34,712 bases of DNA, taken from positions 1 to 34,712 of the forward strand of contig JAJZZB010000020.1 in the NCBI GenBank assembly GCA_021797795.1, read 5' to 3'. Positions within the stretch are counted from its first letter, which is position 1. Every line of letters starts with the position of its first letter. The notes under the pieces were generated by a model. That model was not told the origin of the DNA, did no database searches, and saw only the letters and a program-made list of their open reading frames with translations. Shown here piece by piece: positions 15,732 to 24,326 of this stretch. The stretch comes from Actinomycetes bacterium (GTDB lineage Bacteria; Actinomycetota; Acidimicrobiia; Acidimicrobiales; Bog-793). Both the position numbers and the translations under genes were made by a program.

Positions 15732-17570
15732 TCAGCCTTTCAGGTGGTCGCGGAGCTCGGCCGGGTCGTGGCAGCGGTCGAAGGCGACGGCCTCGGTGAT
15801 CCGGCCGTCCTTCACCGCGCGGGCGAGGCCTTGGTCCATGGTCTGCATCCCGAGAGATCCGCCCGTCTGCATGAGCGAGTAGATCTGGTGGGTCTTGGCG
15901 GAACGGACGAGGTTCCTGATGGCGGGGGTGCAGATCATCACCTCTGCCACCGGGACCCGCCCGAGGCCGGTGGCGCTGATGATCAGCTGCTGGGTGACGA
16001 CCGCCTCGAGGGAGCCGGCGAGCTGGATCCTCACCTGGTCCTGCTGGGCGGTCGGGAAGACGTCGATGATGCGGTCGACGGTCTGGGGCGCATCCTGGGT
16101 GTGCAGGGTGGCGAAGACGAGGTGGCCGGTCTCGGCGGCCGTGAGGGCGGTGGCGATCGTCTCGGTGTCGCGCATCTCCCCGACGAGGATGACGTCGGGG
16201 TCCTGGCGCAGCACGTGGCGGAGCGCCTCGGCGAACGAGGTGGTGTCGGCGCCCACCTCGCGCTGGTTGATGATCGCCCGCTGGTGACTGTGGAGGAACT
16301 CGATCGGGTCCTCGATCGTCATGATGTGGAGCGGCTTGGACCGGTTGATGATGCTGATGAGCGACGCCAGCGTCGTCGACTTGCCCGAGCCGGTCGGGCC
16401 GGTGACGAGGACGAGGCCCCGGCGCAGCTCGGCGAAGCTCGAGACGACCTCGGGGAGCCCGAGTGAGTCGAAGGCCGGGATCTCGTGCGGGATCGACCGG
16501 AGCACGGCGCCGATGGTCCCCCGCTGCTGGAAGACGTTCACGCGAAAGCGCCCGACCCCGACGATCATGTGGGAGGTGTCGAGCTCCCGCTCGGCCTCGA
16601 AGCGCTCCCGCAGGGTCTGGGTGAGGATGCGGTAGAGCATCTCCCTGATCTGCTCGTTGTCGAGCCGGACCACGTTCTCGATCGGCCGGAGCGAGCCGTC
16701 GATGCGGATCATCGGCGGTAGCTGGGTCGTGAGGTGGAGGTCGGAGGCACCGTTCTCGACGGCGTAGGTGAGCAGCTCGTCGAGGTCGAGGCCGCCGGTC
16801 ATCCCCGAGGGCTGGAAGGACCCCGGCACGTGCCCGGCGAAGTGCTCCTCGAGCTCGTCGAGTGCCATCATCCTGCCCGTGACGGGTGCCGCTGCCGCCG
16901 CCATCTGGGCCGTCGCCGGAGGCGGAGGAGGCGGAGGAGGCGGAGCCACGACGGGCGAGTCGAAGGCCGACGAGTGTCCGTTGCCGGCGATGTCGTCGCT
17001 GAGGCTGGACTGGACCGAGGCGGCGCCGACAGGGACCTCGGCCGACATCTGCCCGAGGTCGGTCCCCTGGGTCGCCGAGGCGGTGGCGCCATCGGCCGCG
17101 CCCGAGGCGAGCCGCGGGTAGACGGCTGCCATGATGCGATCGATGCCGGCGGGATCGGCCAGGACGCAGCCGGTGATCTCCCGCTCGAGGAACTCCGACA
17201 GCTGGCGGAGCTCCGTCGACGAGATGGGCTCGGCGCAGGCGAGCGTGAGCCGGTCGTCCTCGAGCCGGTAGCCGATGGCGCCGATCTCCCGGGCGAGGAG
17301 CTCGGGGACGAGCTTGAAGGCCTCGCCCATCGGGCGGTCGGCGAAGATGTCGACGCTCTCGAGGCCCGAGAGCTTGGCGAGCTCGGCGAGTGCCACGTGC
17401 GGCTCGATCTCGTGGTGCTGGACGAGCACGGCCGCCACCGGGCGACCGGACTCCGCCGCCTCGGAGAGGGCGGAGCTCCCCGCCTCGCTCGAGACGACCC
17501 CCTTGGCGGCGAGAGCCGCGACGAGCCGCCGCGACCACTCAGATGCCTGGCGTGTTCCACCGATGCTCAT
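15732..17570 (-). CDS. pilT: PilT-type retraction ATPase with an added N-terminal domain
   Basis: Hexameric motor ATPase of 612 residues; usual PilT is about 350. Residues from about 262 on are PilT: Walker A GPTGSGKST (391-399), Asp box TIEDPIE, Walker B DPDVILVGEMRD, His box GHLVFATLHT, and AIRNLVRS, the PilT retraction motif. Before it are a domain like the N-terminal domain of PilB/GspE (about 40-150, LAELAKLSGL...) and a low-complexity linker with nine consecutive prolines (210-218). The ATG start overlaps the pilB stop (ATGA), so the extension and both motors are coupled. The N-terminal domain could bind a regulator or nucleotide; this is inference. Confidence 0.93.
   Translation of the reverse strand: MSIGGTRQASEWSRRLVAALAAKGVVSSEAGSSALSEAAESGRPVAAVLVQHHEIEPHVALAELAKLSGLESVDIFADRPMGEAFKLVPELLAREIGAIGYRLEDDRLTLACAEPISSTELRQLSEFLEREITGCVLADPAGIDRIMAAVYPRLASGAADGATASATQGTDLGQMSAEVPVGAASVQSSLSDDIAGNGHSSAFDSPVVAPPPPPPPPPATAQMAAAAAPVTGRMMALDELEEHFAGHVPGSFQPSGMTGGLDLDELLTYAVENGASDLHLTTQLPPMIRIDGSLRPIENVVRLDNEQIREMLYRILTQTLRERFEAERELDTSHMIVGVGRFRVNVFQQRGTIGAVLRSIPHEIPAFDSLGLPEVVSSFAELRRGLVLVTGPTGSGKSTTLASLISIINRSKPLHIMTIEDPIEFLHSHQRAIINQREVGADTTSFAEALRHVLRQDPDVILVGEMRDTETIATALTAAETGHLVFATLHTQDAPQTVDRIIDVFPTAQQDQVRIQLAGSLEAVVTQQLIISATGLGRVPVAEVMICTPAIRNLVRSAKTHQIYSLMQTGGSLGMQTMDQGLARAVKDGRITEAVAFDRCHDPAELRDHLKG
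16918..16944. repeat. Three 9-bp tandem repeats encoding the poly-Pro linker
   Basis: Three perfect copies of GGAGGCGGA on the plus strand lie inside pilT and encode most of its poly-proline run. Any change in copy number keeps the reading frame, so it would alter linker length and not switch the gene off. Confidence 0.85.
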
Positions 17571-19960
17571 GCGACCACCCTCAGCACTTCCTCGAGGCTC
17601 GTGAGACCGAGCGCTGCCTTGCGCAGGCCGTCGTGGCGGAGGGGGATCATCCCCTGCTCGACACCCAGCCGGTTGATGTCGGCGACCGAGGCTCCGGCGA
17701 TGACGGAGCGCTCGATCTCCTCGGTGATGAGCAGGAGCTCGTGCAGCGCGATCCGTCCCCGGTACCCGGTCCGGCTGCAGGCCTGGCAGCCGACCGCCCG
17801 GCGAAAGCGCGGAGCTCCTTGCGGAGGCAGGTCTTCCTCGGTCCATCCGAAGGTGGCCAGCTCCTCCTCGGTGGGCTCGTACTCCTCGTTGCAGTTCTCG
17901 CAGAGCTGCCGGGCGAGCCGCTGGGCGACCACGCAGTCGAGCGAGGAGCCGACAAGGAAGGGCTCGACACCCATCTCGACGAGACGCATCGGCGTGCCGG
18001 CGGCGTCGTTGGTGTGCAGGCTTGACAGGACGAGGTGACCGGTGAGGGCCGCCTCGATGGCGATGACCGCAGTCTCCCGGTCGCGCACCTCGCCGACGAG
18101 GATGATGTCGGGGTCCGAGCGCAGGATCGAGCGCAGCGTGCTGGCAAAGGTGAGCCCCGCCTTCGGGTTCACCTGGACCTGGTTCACCCCGGGCAGCTGG
18201 TACTCGACCGGGTCCTCGACCGTGATGAGGTTGCGCTCGGGGTTGTTCAGCGCGTTCAAGGTGGCATACAGGGTGGTCGACTTGCCCGACCCGGTCGGGC
18301 CCGTGACGAGGATGGTCCCGTAGGGCTTGCGGAAGGCGGCCTCGTAGCGCTTCTTCACCGTCGGGAGGAAGCCGAGGTCAGACAGGTCGAGCATGGCGTT
18401 CGACTTGTCGAGCACCCGCATGACGACCTTCTCGCCATGGACGGTGGGAAGCGTCGCCACCCGGAGGTCGACCTGGCGGTGGCCTGCCGACAGCGAGATC
18501 CGGCCGTCCTGGGGGATCCGGTGCTCGGCGATGTCGAGGCTCGCCATGACCTTGAGCCGCGTCGTGACCCCGCCGTGGATCGCCTTCGGCGAGCGGGTGA
18601 TGTCGTGCATCACGCCGTCGATCCGGAACCGGATCCGCAGGTCGTCGGCGCTCGGCTCGATGTGGACGTCGCTCGCCCTCTCCTGGAGCGCCTGGCGGAG
18701 GATCAGGTTGACGTACTTGATGATCGGGGCGTCCTCGACGACGGCGTGCAGGTCGGTGAGCCCGATGCCGCCCTGCTCGGGCGTCGACCGGCTGACCGCC
18801 GAACGCGCCGCCTCGGCCGTCTCCTCGTCCCTGCGGTACATCCTCGAGATGTACTCGGCCACCTGGCGCGGGCTCGAGACGACCGTCTTGAAGTCCCGCC
18901 CGAGCAGCGTCCGCAGGTCGTCGAGGGCGAAGACGTCGGACGGGTTGGCGAGCGCCACGATCGGCGCCTCTCCCCGAAAGCCGATGGGCAGCACCTGGTG
19001 GCGACGGGCCATCGCCTCGGGCAGGATCGCCACGGCCGTCGGGTCGAAGGTCCAGTCGTTCAGGTCGACGAAGTCCATGCCGACCTCGGCCGCCATCGCC
19101 CGGATGAGGTCCTCCTCCGAGACGAGGCCGAGCTCGCCGAGGATGTCGGCGAGCGGGCGGCCGGTCGCCGCCTGCTCGCGCAGCGCCGCCTCCATCTCCT
19201 CGGGCGTCACCTGGCCGGAGGACACGAGGACGTCGGCGAGCGCAGGCGCCTTGGCGGGCACCTTGTCCGGCTCGTCCTCGCCACCGCCCGGCAGGACGGC
19301 TTCGATGGCGGCGGCCAGCTCGAGGTCGGCCCGGCTGAGGATGGGCTCGGGCGCCGTGTGCGCCGGCGCCTCGACCGGCTCCCCCTCTGAGACCACCACC
19401 GGCTCGGGCTCGGCCGCCTCGGGCTCGGCCGCCTCGGCCTGCTCGTCGGCGGGCGCCTCCCCCGGCGGAGCGGCCTCGGCTGCCGCCTCCTCGGCGACGG
19501 CCGCCGGTTCCTCTGCGGCAGGACCCCCGGGCGCCTCGTCGTGCGACGGAGCACTGGCCTCGGGCGCCGACTCGACGGCCGGTGGCGCCGCCGGTGTCAC
19601 CGCCCGCGGGCTCACGGGGCCGCCACTCCCGGCGTACATGCGTTGGATGTAGGCGTCGATCTGCGAGGCGCAGGCGACGACGGCGTGGATGTCCCGCCCG
19701 ATGACCGTCTTCAGGTCGTCCATGGCGAGGACGTTGTCGGGCGTGGCGACTGCGACGACCGGCGTGCCGTACTTCCACCCCACCGCCAAGGCGTGCTGGC
19801 GACGGGCGAGCTGCTCGGGCAGCAGAGAGGCCGCCGCCGCGTTGAGCGGGTAGCGGTCGAGGTCGACGTACTCGAGCCCCACCTCCCGGGCGAGCGCGCG
19901 AGCCTCGTCGATCTCGGCTTTGGAGGGTGCGACGCGCCGGCGTGTCTCAGTGGCGCTCAT
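17567..19960 (-). CDS. pilB: Type IV pilus extension ATPase PilB
   Basis: Extension motor of 797 residues, longer than usual (about 560). The C-terminal ATPase has Walker A GPTGSGKST, Asp box VEDPVEY, Walker B DPDIILVGEVRD, His box GHLVLSSLHTND and a zinc tetracysteine pair (CENC, CQAC). There are two copies of the N-terminal GspE/MshE-type domain: one at about 15-110 and another at about 235-375, joined by a long Ala/Glu/Pro-rich linker (about 115-215). The second begins LADVLVSSGQVTPEEMEAAL, resembling domains that bind cyclic-di-GMP in MshE. ATG start, first gene of the pilus operon. Confidence 0.95.
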   Translation of the reverse strand: MSATETRRRVAPSKAEIDEARALAREVGLEYVDLDRYPLNAAAASLLPEQLARRQHALAVGWKYGTPVVAVATPDNVLAMDDLKTVIGRDIHAVVACASQIDAYIQRMYAGSGGPVSPRAVTPAAPPAVESAPEASAPSHDEAPGGPAAEEPAAVAEEAAAEAAPPGEAPADEQAEAAEPEAAEPEPVVVSEGEPVEAPAHTAPEPILSRADLELAAAIEAVLPGGGEDEPDKVPAKAPALADVLVSSGQVTPEEMEAALREQAATGRPLADILGELGLVSEEDLIRAMAAEVGMDFVDLNDWTFDPTAVAILPEAMARRHQVLPIGFRGEAPIVALANPSDVFALDDLRTLLGRDFKTVVSSPRQVAEYISRMYRRDEETAEAARSAVSRSTPEQGGIGLTDLHAVVEDAPIIKYVNLILRQALQERASDVHIEPSADDLRIRFRIDGVMHDITRSPKAIHGGVTTRLKVMASLDIAEHRIPQDGRISLSAGHRQVDLRVATLPTVHGEKVVMRVLDKSNAMLDLSDLGFLPTVKKRYEAAFRKPYGTILVTGPTGSGKSTTLYATLNALNNPERNLITVEDPVEYQLPGVNQVQVNPKAGLTFASTLRSILRSDPDIILVGEVRDRETAVIAIEAALTGHLVLSSLHTNDAAGTPMRLVEMGVEPFLVGSSLDCVVAQRLARQLCENCNEEYEPTEEELATFGWTEEDLPPQGAPRFRRAVGCQACSRTGYRGRIALHELLLITEEIERSVIAGASVADINRLGVEQGMIPLRHDGLRKAALGLTSLEEVLRVVA

Positions 19961-20248
19961 GACGGTTCCCCCCGCACCGGGCTTCGGACGCGTCCCGACC
20001 GACCCCGTCGTGGTCGTCCATCCCCCTCACCTTCCTCCCCTCGCCCCGGCACTACTCTCCCACCTTCAGCGGTCGAGATCGCGCCCACAGCGTTCACGCC
20101 AACACAGATTGTAGGCTAATGCGAGGGAGCTTGACGAACAAAGGGTCAGACCTGGTGACCGGGCGCTCAGATCGGGGCGGGCGACGCCTCGGCGCGTCGC
20201 TCCTCTTCATGCCGTGACCAGGACAGATGATCGGGGAAGGGCCGAGCA
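19961..20248. promoter_or_regulatory. Divergent control region between pilB and pilD
   Basis: This 288-nt gap must drive pilB leftward and pilD rightward. On the minus strand TACAAT (20108-20113) is a fair -10 for pilB, with no good -35 at the proper distance. On the plus strand TTGACG (20131-20136) is a fair -35 for pilD, with only a weak -10. A purine-rich GGGGAAGG about 9 nt before 20249 can serve as the pilD ribosome site. No gene is seen in it. Confidence 0.4.
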
Positions 20249-21037
20249 ATGGGCACCGAACAGCTGAGCGCACTCGCCGCCGTCCCCGCCGGCCTCATCG
20301 GTCTCGTGGCCGGCTCGTTCGCCGGCGTGGTCGTCGACCGGGTCCCCGCAGGCGGCTCGGTGATCCGGCCCCCTTCCCACTGTGACGCCTGTGGAACGCC
20401 GCTCCGGGCCTCGGACAACATCCCGGTCGTCTCGTATCTCGCCCTGCGGGGCCGCTGTCACCACTGCAGGGCACGCATCCCCCTCCGCGTGCTCATGACC
20501 GAGCTCGTCACCGCCGGGGTGTTCGTCCTCCTCGCGTTCCGCCTGCCGACACTATGGGCGCTTCCCGCCTACTGCGTCCTCGCCGCAGGCCTCGTCGCCC
20601 TGTCGGCCATCGACCTCGACGTGCGGCGCCTGCCGACGCCGGTCGTCTACTGGACGGGCGCGATCGGCGCCGCCGGCCTCGTCCTCGCGAGCGCCGGGAG
20701 CGGGCGGTGGACGGCCCTCGCCTCGGCAGCGATCGGCGGGGCGGCGTGCTTCGCCGTCTTCTTCGCCATCTTCTTCGCCGTCCCGAAGGGGATGGGCTTC
20801 GGGGACGTCCGCCTGGCGACGCTGTGCGGCGTCTTCCTCGGCTGGCTCGGCCTCCGCCTCGTCCCGCTCGGCATCCTGCTCGGCTTCGTCGTGGCCGGGC
20901 TGCCGGCGATCGCCCTCGTCGTGCTCGGGAGGGCGACCCGTAAGAGCCAGCTCCCCTTCGGGCCCTTCCTGGCGGCCGGGACCCTCGTCGGGGTCTGTTT
21001 CGGGCCGGCCATCCTGCACGCCCTCCCGCTGTTCTGA
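20249..21037 (+). CDS. pilD: Prepilin leader peptidase/methyltransferase PilD
   Basis: Membrane aspartyl protease of 262 residues that cuts and methylates type IV prepilins. Cys45, 48, 70 and 73 form the cytosolic zinc-type CXXC...CXXC insert. The catalytic aspartates are in SAIDLD (Asp122) and GMGFGD (Asp186). Several membrane segments follow. It lies divergently from the pilus operon, sharing its control region. No pilin substrate gene is in the window, so prepilins must be encoded elsewhere. Confidence 0.96.
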   Translation: MGTEQLSALAAVPAGLIGLVAGSFAGVVVDRVPAGGSVIRPPSHCDACGTPLRASDNIPVVSYLALRGRCHHCRARIPLRVLMTELVTAGVFVLLAFRLPTLWALPAYCVLAAGLVALSAIDLDVRRLPTPVVYWTGAIGAAGLVLASAGSGRWTALASAAIGGAACFAVFFAIFFAVPKGMGFGDVRLATLCGVFLGWLGLRLVPLGILLGFVVAGLPAIALVVLGRATRKSQLPFGPFLAAGTLVGVCFGPAILHALPLF

Positions 21038-21079
21038 GCCTGCGGTGTCCCACAGCGGCAACGAGAAGATGATGGCCTC

Positions 21080-21385
21080 GTGAGGACGAAGAGGCGGTGG
21101 GTGCTCGTCGCCGCGCTGGTGGGGACCGTTGCCTGGACGGTGCTGCTCCGCCGCCTCGGCTACCGGGTCGGGACGAGCACGGTCGTCCGGTGCCGGAGGG
21201 ACCACCTCTTCACGACCGTCTGGATCCCGGGAGCCTCGTTCAAGTCGATCCGGCTCGGCTTCTGGCGGGTGCAGCGCTGCCCGGTGGGCCGGCACTGGTC
21301 ACTCGTGGCCCCGGTCCGCGAGGCAGCCCTCAGCGCCGAGGAGCGGGCGGAAGCCGCCGGGCACCGGGACGTCCGCATCCCCTGA
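21080..21385 (+). CDS. Small conserved membrane-anchored protein, function unknown
   Basis: Protein of 101 residues with an N-terminal basic stretch and membrane segment (about 8-24), then a compact domain with VVRCRRDHLFTTVWIPG and RVQRCPVGRHWSLVAPVR. The spaced Cys/His residues (C...H ... C...H) look like a possible metal site. I recognise the pattern as that of an uncharacterised protein found in other actinobacteria, but no function is known to me. GTG start 42 nt after pilD; the ribosome site is weak. Confidence 0.75.
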   Translation: MRTKRRWVLVAALVGTVAWTVLLRRLGYRVGTSTVVRCRRDHLFTTVWIPGASFKSIRLGFWRVQRCPVGRHWSLVAPVREAALSAEERAEAAGHRDVRIP

Positions 21386-21412
21386 GCGGCGGAGCGCCGC
21401 ACAGGCGGGGGC

Positions 21413-22510
21413 TCAGCGGGCGCCGGAGGGGACGAGACCGCGCTGTTGCAGCGCGACCCGCAGGTCGTGCGGGTTCGAGGCGGCCTGGGTGGCCGACCGC
21501 AGGTCGATCATGCCCTGCTCGAGCAGGCTGACGAGCGCCTGGTCGAAGGTCTGCATGCCGTAGTACTCGCCTTCGCGGATGATCTGGCTGATGTCGCTCC
21601 CGCGGACGGGGTCGATGATCGACTGCTGGATCCGTCCGTTGACCATCATGATCTCGAGAGCGGGGACCCGCCCTGTACCGTCGATCGTCGGGACGAGCCG
21701 CTGGCAGATGGTCCCCTTCAGCGCGCCGGCGAGGCTGATGCGGGCCTGCTTTTGCTGCTCTGGCGGGAAGAAGTCGATGATCCGGTTGATCGTCTCGACG
21801 GCGTCGACGGTGTGGAGCGTCGAGAAGACGAGGTGGCCGGTCTCGGCCGCAGACAGGGCCGTCGCCACCGTCTCGGTGTCGCGCATCTCGCCGACGAGGA
21901 TGACGTCGGGGTCCTCTCGAAGGGCGGCACGAAGCGCCGTCAGGAAGCTCCTCGTGTCGAAGCCGACCTCGCGCTGGCTGATGGCGGCGACCTCGTCGCG
22001 GTGCAGCACCTCGATCGGGTCCTCGATCGTCACGATGTTGCACTCGCGTCTGCGGTTGATGTGGTCGATCATGGCGGCGAGCGTCGTCGTCTTGCCCGAG
22101 CCCGTCGGTCCGGTGACGAGGACGAGGCCGCGCTGCTCGTCGGCGAGGCGCCGGATCGTCTCGGGCAGGTTCAGGTCGCTGAAGTCCCGGGCCGAGGAGC
22201 GCACGAGGCGGAAGACCATGCCGACCGAGCCGCGCTGGCGGTAGACGTTCACCCGGAAGCGACCGAGGCCCATGATGGCGTAGGCGAAGTCCGCCTCCCA
22301 GTTCTCCTCGAAGCTGTCCCAGAGACGCTCGTGCATGATCTCCCTGGCGATGGCCTCGAGGTCGGCAGGCTGGGGACCGGTCTCGTCCTCCAAGCGCAGA
22401 AGGTCGCCGTTCACCCGGATTCGCGGAGGCGACCCGACCTTCAGGTGAAGGTCCGAGCCGTCGGCGTCCGCCAGGCGGCGGAGGAGTCGATCCAGGTCCC
22501 CGCGATTCAT
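21413..22510 (-). CDS. pilT2: Second PilT-type retraction ATPase
   Basis: Motor ATPase of 365 residues, the standard PilT length, without the extra N-terminal domain of the operon copy. Visible are SDLHLKVGSPPRIRVNGDL, Walker A GPTGSGKTT, Asp box TIEDPIE, Walker B DPDVILVGEMRD and His box GHLVFSTLHT. The AIRNLIRE-type retraction motif is replaced by NGRIQQSIID, so it may be an accessory or PilU-like motor. It is transcribed alone. The ATG at 22510 has no real ribosome site and lies very close to a putative promoter, suggesting a leaderless mRNA. Confidence 0.93.
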   Translation of the reverse strand: MNRGDLDRLLRRLADADGSDLHLKVGSPPRIRVNGDLLRLEDETGPQPADLEAIAREIMHERLWDSFEENWEADFAYAIMGLGRFRVNVYRQRGSVGMVFRLVRSSARDFSDLNLPETIRRLADEQRGLVLVTGPTGSGKTTTLAAMIDHINRRRECNIVTIEDPIEVLHRDEVAAISQREVGFDTRSFLTALRAALREDPDVILVGEMRDTETVATALSAAETGHLVFSTLHTVDAVETINRIIDFFPPEQQKQARISLAGALKGTICQRLVPTIDGTGRVPALEIMMVNGRIQQSIIDPVRGSDISQIIREGEYYGMQTFDQALVSLLEQGMIDLRSATQAASNPHDLRVALQQRGLVPSGAR

Positions 22511-22519
22511 ATTGCCTGA

Positions 22520-22548
22520 ATCGTCGCACAATTCGGTCGCGGTGGCAA
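22520..22548 (-). promoter_or_regulatory. Putative promoter of the second pilT
   Basis: TTGCCA and GACGAT on the minus strand are separated by 17 nt, a good actinobacterial -35/-10 pair. The -10 ends about 9 nt before the ATG at 22510, so transcription would start at or next to the start codon. Confidence 0.4.
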
Positions 22549-22658
22549 TCTGTGGGCGCCCGACCACTCTCGGCGTGCACTCCTCGCGCCGAGCAGGTAG
22601 CCTGGTGACGAGCCTCGTCGGGGTACGGCCCCGGCCCGGAGGCGACGAGGGGGTAGCA

Positions 22659-23090
22659 ATGGGGGCAGTCGGAAAGCTCGTGTACCGGAGGGCGCCGTCG
22701 CCCCCGCCCGGAGCGGACCTGGTGAACGCCGAGAAGCTCGAGCTCGTCGGCGTGCAGCTCGTGGGCGAGGTCGGGGAGACCGGCTTCGAGGTCCCGCGGC
22801 TCAGCCTGCGCTTTGACGGGAAGGGGATCCTCGTGCGCAATGCGGAGGGCGCCGTGGTATCCCACATCGCCTGGGTGAACCTGCGGCGCCTGCGCGTCGC
22901 CGCCCGCCGCAAGAAGCGGGCGGCCGAGCGCACCGAGCTCGAGATCGAGAGCGACCGCACGCGCCACCGCTTCGTCGTCCCGAACGTCGACCCGAGCGTG
23001 CTGTGCATCTCGCTCAGAGCCGTCTCGGCCCGCTACGCCCGCACGGGCCTCGTGGAGGACGGGACGAAGAGCCTGCTGCGGATCCGCTGA
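22659..23090 (+). CDS. Uncharacterised basic protein
   Basis: Protein of 143 residues; I do not recognise the family. After a proline-rich start (SPPPGADL) it has alternating hydrophobic segments suggesting a beta-rich fold, a very basic patch (RRLRVAARRKKRAAER) and a second beta-like stretch. The ATG at 22659 is chosen because GAGGGGG precedes it at a proper distance; the open frame extends further upstream but without a better start. It is divergent from pilT2, with a 148-nt shared control region. A PH- or GRAM-like domain is possible but not supported by any motif. Confidence 0.65.
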   Translation: MGAVGKLVYRRAPSPPPGADLVNAEKLELVGVQLVGEVGETGFEVPRLSLRFDGKGILVRNAEGAVVSHIAWVNLRRLRVAARRKKRAAERTELEIESDRTRHRFVVPNVDPSVLCISLRAVSARYARTGLVEDGTKSLLRIR

Positions 23091-23284
23091 GGCTCCCACC
23101 TGGGGCAGAGCCGCTTCGGCCCACTCGAGGGCGGGATGAGCCCGTCTCGGCATGAGGATCCTGTCCGCCGGGTAATGCCGGGCCCGTGACGTACCCCCAG
23201 CTAGAGGCTTCCTCCCCCGAATCGTCACTGAATCGGAACGGAAAACCGCTTTGCGGCGCCGAGAGCAAGCGGCAAGATGCTGCC

Positions 23285-23686
23285 ATGACCACGCTGCCAC
23301 CCCCCTCGGCACGGGCCTTTGACGCACCGCGTTCCCCCGCTGCGGCCACCGTCGCGTCGTCGACCCCGGCCGGTGCACCAGGTTCGGAGAGCGACTTCCT
23401 GGTACTCGACTCGTGTCACTCGACGTGGCTCTTCGACGTCGCCGGGCGCCGCTTCCGGAGGGTGCTGAAGGGGCTCGACGTCGATCCGTCGCTCGCCGCG
23501 ACGGACTGGCGGCCCTACGAGCGGCTCGAGCTCGCCGAGGGCTCGGAGGCCTTCGTCGTGGTGCTCAACGCGGCCGGCACCCGCCGGATCCGCTCCTGGC
23601 GCCACGTCGACGGCTGCGAGCAGTGCGAGGGCGAGCAGACCTCCGAGCTCTCGCTCGAGGATCTGCGCCGGCTCTCCCACGCCTAG
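23285..23686 (+). CDS. Small conserved protein, function unknown
   Basis: Protein of 133 residues. After a low-complexity N-terminus the core reads LVLDSCHSTWLFDVAGRRFRR and further on TDWRPYERLEL, SEAFVVVLN and RSWRHVDGCEQCEGEQ. Its Cys residues (CEQC) and His are candidate metal ligands. The ATG at 23285 is chosen, but a GTG at 23186 in the same frame would add 33 residues that look non-coding. It precedes bpa with a 39-nt gap and may share its transcript. I know no function for it. Confidence 0.65.
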   Translation: MTTLPPPSARAFDAPRSPAAATVASSTPAGAPGSESDFLVLDSCHSTWLFDVAGRRFRRVLKGLDVDPSLAATDWRPYERLELAEGSEAFVVVLNAAGTRRIRSWRHVDGCEQCEGEQTSELSLEDLRRLSHA

Positions 23687-23725
23687 GCTGGAGGGCGTGG
23701 CCCTCTCCATCTCGAGCCTTGCAGC

Positions 23726-24235
23726 ATGAGCGATCCAGTCCACGAGCCGCCTGAGGCCGCCCGCCCGGTCCTCGTCGGCGAGGACATCGGCACCGATGTC
23801 CAGCCCGGCGCAGAAGAGGACCGCTCCCCGGTCGACTCGGTCGAGCAGCCCGCCAAGGTCATGCGGATCGGCGCCATGACCAAGCAGCTCCTCGAGGAGG
23901 TGCGCCAGGCCCCGCTCGACGAGGCGAGCCGCATCCGGCTGAAGGACATCTACGAGACCTCCGTCCGGGAGCTGGCCGCCGGGCTCTCCCCCGACTTGGC
24001 GGGTGAGCTCGACCGGTTGGCGCTCCCCTTCGAGTCGAACTCCCCGAGCGACGCCGAGCTGCGCGTCGCCCAAGCCCAGCTCGTCGGGTGGCTCGAGGGC
24101 CTCTTCCACGGCATCCAGGCGACGCTGTTCGCCCAGCAGATGGCCGCCCGATCGCAGCTCGACGAGTTCCGCCAGCGGGGACTTCCTCCCGGCCAGCACC
24201 CTCCGACCGACACCCGCCCGGGCAACTACCTCTAG
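23726..24235 (+). CDS. bpa: Bacterial proteasome activator Bpa/PafE
   Basis: ATP-independent ring activator of the 20S proteasome, 169 residues (mycobacterial PafE is about 174). The helical core is strongly conserved: PAKVMRIGAMTKQLLEEVR, APLDEASRIRLKDIYETSVREL, then SDAELRVAQAQLVGWLEGLF and HGIQATLFAQQMAARSQL. The protein ends GNYL, close to the GQYL tail by which Bpa docks into the proteasome alpha ring. The N-terminal 40 residues are acidic and probably disordered. Its presence implies a 20S proteasome elsewhere in the genome. Confidence 0.95.
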   Translation: MSDPVHEPPEAARPVLVGEDIGTDVQPGAEEDRSPVDSVEQPAKVMRIGAMTKQLLEEVRQAPLDEASRIRLKDIYETSVRELAAGLSPDLAGELDRLALPFESNSPSDAELRVAQAQLVGWLEGLFHGIQATLFAQQMAARSQLDEFRQRGLPPGQHPPTDTRPGNYL

Positions 24236-24326
24236 GCGGCTCGGCGGGGCCAGGCGCCGAGGTCCTCGACCACGCCGCCCCGGAGCGCGGTATCGTCGGG
24301 CAGGCCGTGAAGTTACACGGCTGTCA

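Noticed and set aside
16918-16944. The tandem repeat in pilT as an on/off phase-variation switch
   Set aside because: The unit is 9 bp, so gain or loss never shifts the frame.
20131-20159. TTGACG as a full pilD promoter
   Set aside because: No acceptable -10 at 16-18 nt; kept only as a note in the divergent control region.
23691-23705. A 6-bp hairpin (GAGGGC / GCCCTC) between the gene at 23285 and bpa
   Set aside because: Short stem, no T-run, and common by chance at this GC content.
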